Counted from the stretch's first letter, positions 1 through 10,750 are shown. The stretch is 64,000 bases of DNA from Siphonodentalium dalli (GCA_032622095.1 CP136064.1:220364205-220428204), one strand, 5' to 3'. Translations and numbers: made by a program. Notes: generated from the letters alone by a model not told the origin.

Positions 1-660
1 TGGCTGTTCTCTAATAAAAGCCATGTAAACTCCGTGCTGAATGGACATCCTTTAAATTCCAAGTAAAGGCATTGTGTACCCCTCTTAAAATGTTAGTGAA
101 ACAGTATATACTTGGACAAAACCCACGTAAACCCATGTTAATCAAAACATACTCTTGCAAAGTATTTATGGAGTCATGGTGTAACAGATTAAACAATTAT
201 ATATTCTGGTAAAATCATGTGAAGCTCATGTAAAAGGAAATACGAGTGTAAATTCCCAGTAAAGGCATGGTGTATAGCCTGCTTTACTCTCGTAAAATGC
301 TGGTGAAACATGATATACATGGGTAAAATCGATGTAAATTATAATTAATAGTAAATTATTGATGGATTCATGGTGTAAAATTATACCCTGGTGAAACTTT
401 GGTGAAACGGGATATCAATTTTGTTTAAACGCTCTTTAAATGTGTGTATTATGTTATTCATTTCTGAATATCTCCGTTCTTTAGTCAATATAGATTTCTT
501 CTTTGTGAATAATTTAGTTCTACATTCCCCAGTATTAATGTTGTTGCAGCTAATAACACAACCTGTGATTTCGAATGAGATAATACCATAAAAATAATAT
601 ACAAGTAATACAAGGAGCATGCTAGTATGAAGTGTGCTATTTTGTCTTTGGAGTAGTTCA
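1..660. other. AT-rich stretch with no gene seen
   Basis: No coding exon or RNA gene is supported here. The sequence contains loosely repeated phrases of the type 'gtaaaatcatgtgaa / ggtgaaac / tggtgtaaa' every few tens of bases (for example around 60-110, 205-260 and 290-410), which suggests an old, diverged tandem repeat. The two overlapping minus-strand frames at 381-620 and 485-802 reflect this and the repeat that begins at about 672. Confidence 0.4.
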
Positions 661-671
661 GGCCTGATTTA

Positions 672-872
672 AAGATACGCGCGGACTTCGCGGTGGGTAT
701 TGCTGTTAAAATAGTCACATCCGGTAAAACCGTCATGAATAGAAAGAATATTATATAATATACAGATCTTTTTCTTATACCAATCATAAATATCACGTAC
801 ATTGCATGTTATTGTCACGTGTATATGCTTTGTTATGTAAACCAACATAAAACCAACATAAAAAAACGTTAC
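672..872 (-). repeat. TTAA-family foldback element, truncated copy 1
   Basis: This is one end of a dispersed element whose fuller copies lie at 23,972-24,473, 41,105-41,631 and 48,658-49,185. The shared end begins near TTTAAAGATACG and runs through a GC-rich block (GCGG..TTCGCGGTGGGT) into a stretch that on the minus strand reads as a short hydrophobic frame (GIRxxSVYxxxFFLFM). Similarity stops at about 872 after ACGTTAC. No matching inverted end was found to the right, so this copy is probably truncated. Confidence 0.6.
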
Positions 873-1500
873 AAAACCATTTGTTTATAGACAAACACTC
901 GGAAAATGTTGGTTGCGCTGTGGAAGGCGAAGATCAAGTTATTGGCGCCATCAACAATCGCATTCAATTCACACCAAACTTTATTTTAATCGACCAATAC
1001 TACCCACTGTCAGTTCAAAATTCAGCTAATCCACGTTGCTTCATGATTGGGAAATGGTCTGACAGAAAACGCGTATATAATATAATTGTTCTTGCCAAGA
1101 GATGAATGATTTTTCAATCCAGTTAGTGTTTTCTCCTAACCTATGGTAATTACGTCACACACCAAATAAGGACTATGCTATGACAGTATTGCGAGTTGTA
1201 AGTTAAAGACGCACCAAAATAGGTGTTTTACAACCGATGCAGAACGCTCGCGAATCTAAATAAGGAAATGATGCAATATCGTGACCCTGCTTATAAACAA
1301 TTCGCCTTGCTTTTTAAGAGAAACTAAACACTCGACCTGTATTTTCTGAAAAGCGTGGGTTTTTTTTATATATATATTTATTTCCACAATGGGAACAATT
1401 CTGCGAGGTGGTATATGTCCTTTTTAAATATTGATTACATGGCTTTTTACAAGAGTATTGTTCCACCGCCATGAGCGATAATTCTATTTCACAACAGCAC
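873..1500. other. Intergenic stretch; one unassigned open frame
   Basis: A plus-strand frame of about 74 codons at 881-1105 contains the residues GCAVEGEDQVIGAINN and IGKWSDRKR. It is preceded by TTTGTTTATAG, which could act as a splice acceptor. I do not recognise the peptide and the frame does not open with ATG. The rest is AT-rich with no feature seen. The frame may be chance. Confidence 0.2.
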
Positions 1501-1504
1501 TTTA

Positions 1505-1955
1505 GGTTACACTGGTGTAAATGTTTTCCATAGGCCTCAGTGCTAACGTTTTAGCGTATGCTGTTGGCTATATGAACCATGGGTCCAATTGTTTTTTTTA
1601 ATCTGAAAAATTGACATTTCGGGAAACTTTTTACACAAAAAAATCATATCTGTCTAGCAGGGAATTCGCCTTTAAATCTTGTGTTTTCGTAACTAGTGTC
1701 AGATCCGCATAAAAAAATACTGTCATATTTTAGACCACACCAACAAATTCAAACTTCACTACAAAGGGTTAATTCCTGTGCCAATGGCTATCTTACCTAT
1801 GGGAAATCATAGGGAAGAGGTGTGATGATTTTTTTATGCAAAAAGCACACAAGGCTATTGACCAATCAGGGCCCAGTGTCTATTTTATTCTCTCCTATAT
1901 ATTCCTCCCGCATCCGCTAGAGGTCTCTCCGAACCTTATTTACACCAGTGTAACC
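1505..1955. mobile_element. MITE-like element, copy 1 (full)
   Basis: The element starts GGTTACACTGGTGTAAA and ends with its exact reverse complement, giving terminal inverted repeats of 17 bp. It is flanked by TTTA on the left and TAAA on the right, consistent with a TA target duplication. The interior has no coding frame. A second copy in the same orientation lies at 2859-3212 and lacks about 97 internal bp, so this 451-bp version is the fuller one. The superfamily cannot be assigned; a non-autonomous TIR DNA transposon is the natural reading. Confidence 0.8.
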
Positions 1956-2858
1956 TAAAGCGATAGCCCGCTTTTTCGCGGAATAATTGTAACACCCTAC
2001 ATTTTTTCAGAATTGCCCATGAATGAAAAAAATGTGTTCAAAAATAATATCACTTCTGTGGTTCTTTATTTATCACACACAATTTAACCTCACTCTCTGT
2101 GACACATTATTCATCAAAAAAGCACATTTTTCCACCACAAGTCATATTCAGGCCCCATTTTCACACAGTTTTTGGGGTCTGGTGTTGCAAACTTGGATCA
2201 GCTATGGAAGACTGTACAAGATCCTTTCCATGAGAGAACTTCTGGTGATGTGAGGTCATTGAGTCCAGATCTGATCAGCTGAGCATCAAGCACATGACTT
2301 TATCAGCACATGGAAGACTAAAATATGACATTTTCAGGTCTGCAAGGGTGATCCAAGATAACTGGGTGTGGGTGTATATTGAATTAGTTGAACAAAGATA
2401 TGCTCTCTTTGAAATGCTGAAGCATTTTCTTAAATGTGTCCCAAGTTTTAGTGCTATTAACCTTCAAATGGCCATACCCACCAGTGAAAATGAGACACTT
2501 TTATTATATATATCTGTATATCACTGGCTATAAAATCCAAAATACTTGTTAGATTAGCTTCTTATAACAATTGGTATGTGTGTCATTGACATGCTCATGT
2601 TATGGGTAATTTGCATTATCATGTGACAATTACCACCTTGAAATTTTTTGAAAATACCTTGAAAAATTGGCATTTTTTATGAAAAATCATACCATTTTTT
2701 TGGCCGATGTAAGTGAAAGAAGACATCAGCAGCAAGAATAGCCACACCATGCATGGGAGATTCATTGGACTGAAAGACCAGGCTGTGAAAAATGCATTAA
2801 AATACTTTAAAGTGACTCCCAGGAATCAAAAATGCCAAAAAGCTCATTTTTCCCTTTA
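1956..2858. other. Spacer between the two MITE copies
   Basis: About 0.9 kb separates the two identical-ended elements. Two plus-strand open frames of 76 and 79 codons (2023-2253, 2294-2533) show no recognisable domain and no convincing splice sites. The phrase 'caaaaa(a)gcacatttttcc' near 2118 recurs as 'aaaaagctcatttttcc' at about 2838, just left of the second MITE. Confidence 0.3.
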
Positions 2859-3212
2859 GGTTACACTGGTGTAAATGTTTTCCATAGGCCTCAGTGCTAA
2901 CGTTTTAGCGTATGCTGTTGGCTATATGAACCATGGGTCCAATTTTTTTTTTTAATCAGATCCGCATAAAAAAATACTGTCATATTTTAGACCACACCAA
3001 CAAATTCAAACTTCACTACAAAGGGTTAATTCCTGTGCCAATGGCTATCTTACCTATGGGAAATCATAGGGAAGAGGTGTGATGATTTTTTTATGCAAAA
3101 AGCACACAAGGCTATTGACCAATCAGGGCCCAGTGTCTATTTTATTCTCTCCTATATATTCCTCCCGCATCCGCTAGAGGTCTCTCCGAACCTTATTTAC
3201 ACCAGTGTAACC
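2859..3212. mobile_element. MITE-like element, copy 2 (internally deleted)
   Basis: It has the same 17-bp terminal inverted repeats (GGTTACACTGGTGTAAA) and near-identical internal sequence to copy 1, but is 354 bp long because about 97 bp after the T-rich tract is missing. The flanks are TTTA on the left and ATTA on the right, so the TA target duplication is clear only on the left. It lies 57 bp beyond the putative third exon of the PAN-lectin gene, possibly within an intron of it. Confidence 0.78.
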
Positions 3213-3268
3213 ATTAGGCAGCTGATATGTTTTCTGTTTCTTTTGTGACAACAAAATCATCATTTTAC

Positions 3269-3316
3269 CTGTTCCAATCACCACGGTATATAACATGGTG
3301 TAATTGCCATGGTTTA
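3269..3316 (-). CDS. Putative third exon of the PAN/C-type lectin gene
   Basis: This 48-nt segment is bounded on the minus strand by an acceptor ending CATTCTAG and a donor GTAAAATG. It enters and leaves in phase 1, matching the phase in which the preceding lectin exon ends. It reads VNHGNYTMLYTVVIGTG; TVVIGT could be the beta strand that is usually WIGL in C-type lectin folds. The length is small and the match short, so this exon is tentative. The lectin exons that should follow (the W-x-W-x-DG part and the last cysteines) were not found further along the minus strand. Confidence 0.4.
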
Positions 3317-3404
3317 CTAGAATGTTTTTAATAAGGGTAGACCGGATCAGTTGCAATGATATAAATGATATCAATATGGTAGCAATGGTAATATAGATAC
3401 TTAC

Positions 3405-3572
3405 CATAGTAAGTTGAGAGCAGCCATTGGAGCCAGTCGTACATTTCCTGGGTCTTGATTGTGAGCAGGTGCCCATTGGTCCTTGTGCAAATATTATGAT
3501 GGTCTATCCAAGTCCCCCCGTCATCGATGATGACTTTGTATAATAGCTTGAACTGTTCGTTGTAAAGATAAT
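3405..3572 (-). CDS. C-type lectin domain exon
   Basis: On the minus strand an acceptor (TATATTACAG) is followed by 168 nt and a strong donor (ATG/GTAAGTATC). In phase 1 the exon reads through without stops. It contains the N-terminal half of a C-type lectin fold: a YxxxFKLLYKV strand, then GTWIDHHNIC, then GHLLTI, then a helix with MYDWLQWLL. The W...C...GHL pattern is the usual start of the domain; the cysteine normally just before YKV is absent (LLYKV). Phase and strand fit the PAN exon at 6752-7028. The gap between them is about 3.2 kb and may hold another small exon. Predicted role: extracellular carbohydrate or ligand binding. Confidence 0.72.
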
Positions 3573-4700
3573 CTGTAATATATAGGCAACATCAGCAGTT
3601 AAAGTTGCAAATAATCAATATCTGACTTACGGTGATGTTGAAAATTGCGTTCAAGTTTCCCAAACTCAGATATGACAATAAAGTATAGCCCGCATTCCAA
3701 AAATTGATTTTCAGCTTAGACGGCGCCCCATTCGTGAATGTTCTAAAAATATAAATTTCAAACTATAAATTTGAAGGAAAAAATCATGATCCATAATATC
3801 CAATGCATGTTATTGTACTAGAGAACAACAACGTTTTACCACCCATAATATGAGAGATATTTTCCAATTATGTAAAAAAGTTGTTTAAAAAAATTAGGTC
3901 GATAGAGAGTATTACTGGAATATTTGCAAAAAACACACTGAATTATCTAGACTATGAACCAAACTAGCATGCGCTCAGTATTACGTCTGTAATCATGACT
4001 CAGCGTGAAAATAAATCGAATATTTTTCATGGAATATTTTAGTTTATAAGGCAGCCATTTGCATAACAATTTTTTTTAGGAAAAATCACCATAAAACTAC
4101 ATAATGTATGAAAAGATGAATCAGTATTGAGTGTTTATGTCTGCCAGATTATTGAAAACGTGGTTGAATAATATTTGTGTTGTTTTGTGTTGTTTTGGTC
4201 CTTCGCACGATAAAAAATAGTCCTGCAAATGGCTGCCAAAAACTAAAATATGCAATGAAAAATGTTTGAATTAATTTCCCGCTGACGTTGATGAAGATGA
4301 TGGAGATGATACTGATGATGATGCCGATGACGGTGACACAAACACATACAGATGGCGGGTTCTGATGGCGACGATGATATTGATGACGATAGTTAATTAT
4401 TTTTGTTTCACATCGGATGTGGATCTTTAACCCTTTGGCGGGTGGATACTTCATAATTATATCATATATATCGCCTAGTGTAACAAATAAATCATATAAA
4501 CAACATTATTAAAAGCACAAGAGCTGCATGGGATAATATGGCAGTCAATCATAACCGTTTGGGAGACTATGCCAGTCAATCCTACTATCCGTTTTGGAGA
4601 CTAAGCTATGTAGTCAATCATATCGGTCTATACGTAGATATGCTTCAACGTTACCAGCAGACTTAAATGAACAACAGGAAATGCTGACACTATAACTAAA
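3573..4700. other. Presumed intron or intergenic DNA
   Basis: This lies within the presumed intron of the PAN-lectin gene. It holds a degenerate GAT/GATGAT trinucleotide tract (about 4285-4400), which gives the serine-free hydrophobic-looking minus-strand frame at 4149-4454. Phrases 'gcagtcaatcataaccgtttgggagactatgcc' and 'ccagtcaatcc..ccgttttggagacta' near 4540-4610 form a short tandem duplication of about 45 bp. No exon recognised. Confidence 0.35.
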
Positions 4701-4711
4701 TAACAGCGTTC

Positions 4712-5450
4712 GATACAAAAATAGCTGCGTGGTTCGAAGAGAGTACGACTATTGTATGTGTTATGATGCGACGGAATGCCGATAGAAAACTTCATTGAGT
4801 GTCTTCCTGATCATCGATTACAAATTCTATAAAATGGTACTAGACATCCCAATGGCCATATTCGTCAATCTCAAGTTTATGGTCGAAATTGAATTTCTGC
4901 CGCACCAGCAGTTTGATGTTGATCGAAGAATGTATTGCATGGCGGCTGTTGGAATTCCACGTCAATTCATGCTTTGCGAGTTCTCACAATCCGGAGTTTT
5001 TTTATACAAAAATAGCTGCGTGCGATTATTTGTCATATTGTATGTATTGTGATGCGACGGAATACTGCTCGAAAACTTCATTCAGTGTCCACCTGATAAT
5101 CGATTACAGGTACTATATATAAAATCTGAATCTCAATGGCCCGATTCGTCGTCTCAAGTTTTTGGTCGAAATTGAAGTGGTCGTTTTACATTTCTGCCGC
5201 ACTTGCAGTCGACGTTGATCGAAGAATGTATTCGGCCTTCGTCGCTGAGATTGGCGGGTTTTGTTGGAATAAATCTTGAACGGAATTCCATAGGTCCCTG
5301 GCACAATAGACCCCCACCACACAAGGACATATATCATATACATGTATCTTTGGGTGGTGGGCGTCTATTGTGCCAGAGACCTGTGCGGAATTCCACGCCA
5401 AGTCATGATTTGCGAGTGCTTAGTATCCGGAGTTTTTGTTGGATTAGCGT
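4712..5450. repeat. Tandem duplication of a unit of about 300 bp
   Basis: The segment beginning 'gatacaaaaatagctgcgtg' (4712) recurs from about 5008. Both units carry in order 'gatgcgacggaat', 'cttcattgagtgtc / cttcattcagtgtc', 'atcgattaca', 'cgaaattgaa', 'gttgatcgaagaatgtatt' and 'gaattccacg'. The second unit is longer because a small palindromic insertion (5285-5385) interrupts it. The open frames at 4795-5052 and 5203-5490 are by-products of the repeat. Confidence 0.7.
5285..5385. mobile_element. Small palindromic insertion inside the second unit
   Basis: Arms GGTCCCTGGCACAATAGACC...CCACCAC and GTGGTGG...GGTCTATTGTGCCAGAGACC-type (given on opposite strands) form an inverted repeat of about 28 bp with few mismatches, separated by about 30 bp of AT-rich loop. 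It is absent from the first copy of the surrounding tandem unit, which suggests an insertion of a very short MITE. No clear target duplication was identified. Confidence 0.55.
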
Positions 5451-5894
5451 AGTATATATTCAGAGTCGGAATATCTATATTTCGTCATAATGTGCTCGAA
5501 AATGTCGGCAATATATCACATGTGGCAATTTCAACATTCTTTTTTTTTATTTTCCAAACATATGTATAGGACAAATGACTGCACAACCGGATGTCGAACA
5601 GATTTCTTTGATTGGGAGTTCGGCGTTCGAATTTCACTGCCCCGAAAAATGGTGACCGAAGTCATTTACCTGCACTTATGTCTTCACAACAATCATATTT
5701 ACATGGGGACGAAATCCAGGGTGAGCTGCTACCAACATAGCTATTAGCTCTCTGTTCTGATTGATTCACTAATAATCTTGGTACCATTTTCGAGCAAATG
5801 ACGTTGGTTCCCGGCCCTATTATAATAGCTTTGCTGCACATTTAACCCTTTCGTGACCGGTACTTCGCTGGTGCAGCATTAAAGATCATGTGCC
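5451..5894. other. No feature seen
   Basis: A plus-strand frame of 85 codons at 5490-5747 has no recognisable domain. No repeat, splice pair or RNA gene was identified in this stretch. Confidence 0.3.
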
Positions 5895-6049
5895 AGTGCA
5901 TTTTCTTACATGTGCGAATCTTCCATAGGGAGCCTCGCATATATTATAAGAAAATGCACTGACCTACAATGTCAATAAATATTTATAGTCCAATGTATTC
6001 TCTTATATAAGCGAGCCTCCCTATGGGAAACTCGCATGTATAAGAGAAT
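5895..6049. repeat. Two adjacent hairpins in opposed orientation
   Basis: Hairpin one (5895-5960) has arms AGTGCATTTTCTTA and TAAGAAAATGCACT with an inner stem TGCGA/TCGCA around CCATAGGGAG. Hairpin two (5997-6049) has arms ATTCTCTTATA and TATAAGAGAAT with an inner stem GCGAG/CTCGC around CTCCCTATGG, the complement of the loop region of hairpin one. The pair together also forms an imperfect larger inverted repeat. This could be a tiny foldback repeat or, less likely, miRNA-like precursors. Confidence 0.6.
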
Positions 6050-6751
6050 GAAAAGGCGCAGTGTTTTCGCAAAATGTCAGGAAGCTCCAGTCATGGAAGG
6101 GGTGATAGCGCCCGCTTCTCTTCTGCAGATATGGAAAGCGCATTTGCTGTGCAAGAATCGATATTCCGATTGGATCGTTTTCTTAAAGATGATCTATCTA
6201 TTCGCTGAATGTTTTATATAGATTCCATAAAATAATATAGATATGAATCACAGTCAACTATAGTATAAACTTGCCCAAAACGTATTATTTATCAACATTT
6301 TGTTGAACGAACTTTGTCCGGATTGTCAAATATCTAACGCCCAAAGCCACTTGTTTTAGAGTTATCCATTTTCATCCGCAATTTGGTCAGAGACCGTCGG
6401 CTTGACGAATTTTTGCCAGGCCGCCAAAAACTACATATCTCGGGAAATAACAAATTTAAGAAATCAATATCTGATCAGTCTGAGCTTTGATGGGTGGGTT
6501 CCTCGACTCGATTTCAAATATTTGTTTACCCCAAAGCCAAATAAATAGTAGTTTTGGACGTTAATTGGGAGTATGCATCTTCAAACTAATATGTCTGTGC
6601 TTTTCAGCTAAATGTGATTATATATTGTCCCAATATTCTAGATCTAAATTAAAAATGAGTTCCAAAAACATGAGATCCAAATGATTCAAATTGGAATAAA
6701 ATTGTCATAAGTCTGTATGGGTAAACTGTAAATGGTGATTTTCACACTAAC
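6050..6751. other. Presumed first-intron sequence
   Basis: This lies directly downstream, on the minus strand, of the PAN exon donor. No further exon was recognised. A plus-strand frame (6036-6221) is unassigned. Confidence 0.3.
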
Positions 6752-7028
6752 CTATAAATAGTGATGCTCCTGGAGTGGACTCGAATACGGCGACCTCTCT
6801 GGTGTGAAGCTCACATATGCCGCGTTCAGTTTCTATTAGGATTGCCCCACATGTGGCGTCCTCGTCGCACATCCCTGCACACTCTGTGAAGGAATGAGTC
6901 GACAGGTTTCTGATGGGGGTGTCGGTTGTTGATACACCCTCACTAACGATGGCGAAATGTAGCGCAGTAGCCAAGCCTATTGGGTCGAGGCCACACGAGA
7001 CGACGAAGATTAATGTTTGTAGTTGCAT
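6752..7028 (-). CDS. Signal peptide + PAN/apple domain exon (first exon)
   Basis: From an ATG at 7028 the minus strand encodes a hydrophobic start (MQLQTLIFVVSCG, then LATALHFAIVSEG) typical of a secretory signal. A PAN/apple-type segment follows: LSTHSFTECAGMC, DATCGAIL, then ICELH. The spacing C-x3-C-x5-C-x12-C fits the small PAN modules common in invertebrate secreted proteins. The exon ends ATAG/GTTAGT, a good donor, in phase 1. Reading on would meet a stop one codon later, which supports splicing here. The lectin exon at 3405-3572 starts in the same phase on the same strand. Predicted product: a secreted PAN + C-type lectin protein. I am confident in the exon and less so in the full gene model. 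Confidence 0.75.
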
Positions 7029-8090
7029 ATCTCCTTATTGAAATGGATACTGAAATACGAGAACACTAAGTTGAAACGGTCATGTGTCCTTTTAAATATA
7101 ATAGTAGGTATACGTACATTTACGTATTAATCGATAAATACTCGACATACCGGTATTAGGCTTCATATATTCTGACCAAAACTTACCGAAGTCATAGCAA
7201 TTTTCCTGTCACGTTCAATTATCCGTCTAGCATGATTTATATGGTAAAAGTTAAGAACTTGTGATACACACTCTGATGTTCTTTATTTCAGAAATTAATG
7301 TAGTGGGTGGGTGTGCGTTTCCCCTACAGACTGGGATCGAGTTGTAGATTCTATTTATTACATGATCCAAAACCTCGATAAACATACTTAAATCAACTAA
7401 CATCGGCTTCTATGATACATGCGATGACGTTTCACGTAACTATGCTTTGTTTGCCCGCGTAAAGAAATAGTCCCAGATAAATAAAGACTCTGTGACTATT
7501 TAATAGCGTACATTGTATATTTGATGAGTTAACTTTTCAATCTCTTCATTCATTAGAGTTTGTTGACAAAATATTGAAAGCCATAGTATTTTTGAGACGT
7601 AGCGTACGGAATGTAAACAAACCGGAAGTCAAAGGTCACCTGGCACTATTTCATGTTATGCAACGAAGTTGAACGAACGTTGCAAATCGCAATTTATAGA
7701 ATTAGTCTATTGAATGGAATATGGTTAATATCTGTATAAAATATATATAGACTTCAATCAGCCAAGTGCATTCAATTTCTGAAATTCAGGTTCTGATTGT
7801 TTGATCTTGCCGCGTACCTGAGGGTCGAAGGAGGTGTGGCTAATATCAACGTCCTTTATTCGTACCCATTAATCATATGAATTAATGCAAATATCAGATC
7901 CAACACCAAGTCAGTCAAAACAATGTTCTAAGTCAAATTTACTTCAATACAACGCTGCTGGATAACGAAATCATATAGTCCGGCAGCTGATATGGTACCC
8001 CTGTACCCATGACTTAACTTGACCCGATCCGTTTTATTTCTTAGTATGTCCCCTCAACTTTTAAGCAATTTCAACATGAAAACAAAGTTG
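7029..8090. other. Upstream region of the PAN-lectin gene; no gene seen
   Basis: This would hold the minus-strand promoter of the PAN-lectin gene, but no convincing core element was identified. No repeat of high identity was recognised. AGTCAAAGGTCACC at about 7627 contains one AGGTCA half-site. Confidence 0.3.
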
Positions 8091-8760
8091 CCGCGGAGAC
8101 ACCAGACAAGATGGCGTCAAGCATGGCCGCCGTTTTTCAGACGAGGGACTGAGTCAGTATGATACATATTATAGAGCTAAAATTTTGTCAAATGTATACA
8201 AATATATATATATGTTTGTGTAGATCAGATATAATGGGCACATGAATGACCAGTCCAAAATGGCCGCCAAAATGGCCGCCGGAAGTGGAAAATTTAACTA
8301 TTTTTTCACAAGTATCTTCTACATTAGTTTCTGCTGTGTTCGTGCACACTTGTGACTTTATTTTGTAATTGTATGTTAACTCTGTAGCTATGTATTATGA
8401 CATTATTTTTCCCTATCCAATCCTGAGCTCTCTAAAATTCGATTTCACGGAACGCTGTAAAAAAAATCACTAAATATCGTCATTGGGATTCTTGTCATTT
8501 TTGCAATAATGAATAAGCAGCACCGGACGATGTAAGTGAGGCATACCATATCTATGAATATTTCACCTGCGTGGAACTAAGATTTTCACTTTGGATCAAA
8601 ATGGCGACCAAGATGGCGGCAAAAATGTGGAAAATGGTATATATATCTCAATTCCATAAAAGTTGGTGTAATTTGCTCCATTGTTTCATATAGTAATACC
8701 AGTTGAATAACGAGGACAGTGTATTATGAAATGTTCCCCGGTGTGACACTTTGCATACAC
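8091..8760. repeat. Diverged repeat with ATGGCCGCC / ATGGCGGC motifs
   Basis: Motifs of the type 'aaaatggccgccaaaatggc', 'aagatggcgtc' and AAGATGGCGGC (8610-8620) recur at about 8108, 8122, 8257-8285 and 8599-8620, spaced roughly 140-350 bp within otherwise AT-rich DNA. Related phrases occur at about 30,460-30,500 and 32,615-32,660. The likely identity is a dispersed, partly tandem repeat; the 11-mer resembles the YY1 binding consensus, which may be coincidental. Confidence 0.45.
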
Positions 8761-9360
8761 GGTCCGGCCTAAGTGTAATAGTCTTAGTGTATCGGCCGCA
8801 TTCAATTTCTAGATTATGACAGCTGGTGACTAATTGGGTTTTAACAGTGACCTCGCGGTAAATTTCTGAGATAATTTGATAGCTCGTATGTATCGGTCGG
8901 TTTTACTTTGGACATGAGTTTGACCTTATGTTTCTCTGTGATATTTCCGTAAATATCACTAGCTTTCCGTAAGCTGACAAAGTTATCATTCATATGTTAT
9001 GAAGAAAATTGTTGAAAAACGACTGTCGGCCTATATTACGCGGGTTATCATAATCGCGTTGAAAGCCATTTGTAACCAAAATTTTGCGGATACAGTTAAG
9101 CCATGCGCAATTAATCCATGCTTTCATTCTGCCAGCCATTTGGCCAGCAGTCTATTAGCGTCCATAGACTCCAGTCGAAGCCAGCATTTTACCAAATCTC
9201 TTTGGATATCTAGTCGAATTAGGAATCGCCTCAACTCTGCTAGTGCGGCTGCATTTGTGGTAGATTTGCTGATACCGAGAAGATTATTTGCATAGTTTAG
9301 GTGGAATCCTCTATTTCATTTGACTGGCTATTAACTGCTTCGTCATCCATCTGATGCGTA
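8761..9360. other. No gene seen
   Basis: A plus-strand frame of 98 codons at 8999-9295 (ATTACG.. to CATAG) lacks any domain I recognise and has no splice support. Otherwise nothing identified. Confidence 0.25.
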
Positions 9361-9912
9361 GGTCATCCGTGTAACCAGGACTCGGATGAGTAACGATGGA
9401 CGCGCCTCCCGCGTGTTTGCATTGTCACTGGTTGCTCAGGAAAACGGCGACTAAATGTCTTTAAAATATAGCAACCTATATTTTAGTGTGTGTTGTGTTA
9501 TTATGTTGACTTGTCCACCGCAGGAAACATAATTTATACTAGCAGATGGAAAGATATCCTCACAATACACTCTAGTCTCTACAGGGTGCTGCTACACAAT
9601 CAGGGACACAGTGATCTGGACAGAAAAATCAACATTTTCAGATAAACGAGGAGGTGTGATACTATAACAAAACATGTGACGACTGCCGTTCTTCAGAGAT
9701 ATGTATTCATTGTATTGGTCTACAGCCCTCTTCCAACTGACATATTTGTTGAAGGACAATGGTGGTATACCACGCTGGTCATCCGTGTAACAATGACCCG
9801 GATAAGTAACGGCGGACGCGACTCAAGCGTGTTTGCATTGTCACTGGTTGATCAGGAAACGGAGACGCATATAGTTTTTTGTGGGAAAGTAAATGGACGC
9901 GAAAATTGGTAA
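9361..9912 (+). repeat. Pair of direct repeats of about 90 bp
   Basis: The segment 'ggtcatccgtgtaaccagg.. ggatgagtaacgatggacgcg.. gcgtgtttgcattgtcactggttg.. caggaaa' at 9361-9450 recurs at 9777-9870 with few differences. The sequence between the copies is unique as far as I can see. Probably a dispersed repeat rather than coding. Confidence 0.55.
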
Positions 9913-10077
9913 CGATGGACGCTCTTTTTTTTTTCTCGAACATATTTACCTTCACACGACATGACATAGGCATATATGGCCTATTATAGGTATGTTTGAA
10001 GAACAGTAAATGTCGACTTTTTGTGATATGGTCATTTATATATTTTTACACAACATAATGAGAAATAGACCAATAAC

Positions 10078-10300
10078 ACAGAGACGTCGTTAGAGCGTCT
10101 CCGTTGGTGGCTACCCACATCGTTTTCCAACTTTATCCCATTGGGGCAGACAAAACTCCCCTTCCAAGTTCGCGAAGTTCCATTCGCACCACCCTTTTGG
10201 TACCAACTGGTACCTCAAACTTTCCAACTGTTGGATATTTTTCACCTAGCACCCTTCCAATCAGAAAATATCTGACTGATGTCCATTTCAGTACAAAAGT
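10078..10300 (+). repeat. GAGACGTC-hairpin repeat family, copy 1
   Basis: It begins with the hairpin-forming GAGACGTCGTTAGAGCGTCT and continues with a shared phrase 'caagttcg.gaagttccatt'. Related copies are at about 19,460-19,700 and 56,075-56,300. A short dispersed repeat of unknown class. Confidence 0.45.
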
Positions 10301-10750
10301 GTGACCAAAATCAGGGGGGGGTGTCGCAAATAAAATCCAGGAGTCCTGGTGGGTGGGTCCTTTATAGACAAATTATAACTACAATAAAGTTATTATATTG
10401 TCAGGCTCTAAACTGCATGGGCCGTACTTATTATTGGTTAATGAAACAGCCTGCAGATGAGGCTAAGCTACCATTGGTCATATATACATGTACATGGGAC
10501 TATTCATCACATGAGAGAAAAGCCTGTTGTGCATACATATATTTGTGTCACATAGATATAATAATGTGGGTAGCCTATATGGGTCTAGATGCTGAACCTT
10601 ATTTGACAAGTTAAATTAACGAGTGTTTTGTGATTTTCTGAGATTTATGGGGCTTTCCGTTAAGCTGACATGACCAACATTTCACCCGCAAGGTTATTTA
10701 AACCATTTTACACCATTATTGTGTCTGCCTTATTCTTCTATTTTCACAAT
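10301..10750. other. No gene seen
   Basis: The 111-codon plus-strand frame at 10,279-10,614 has no recognisable domain or splice signals. Confidence 0.25.

Noticed and set aside
2294-2533. Plus-strand frame with WVWVYIELVEQRYALFEML as a possible domain
   Set aside because: No family recognised, no splice support, and it lies between two MITE copies in DNA with repeat character.
4149-4454. Minus-strand frame with isoleucine-rich stretch suggesting membrane segments
   Set aside because: The hydrophobic run comes from a GAT/ATC trinucleotide repeat; no splice sites or domain.
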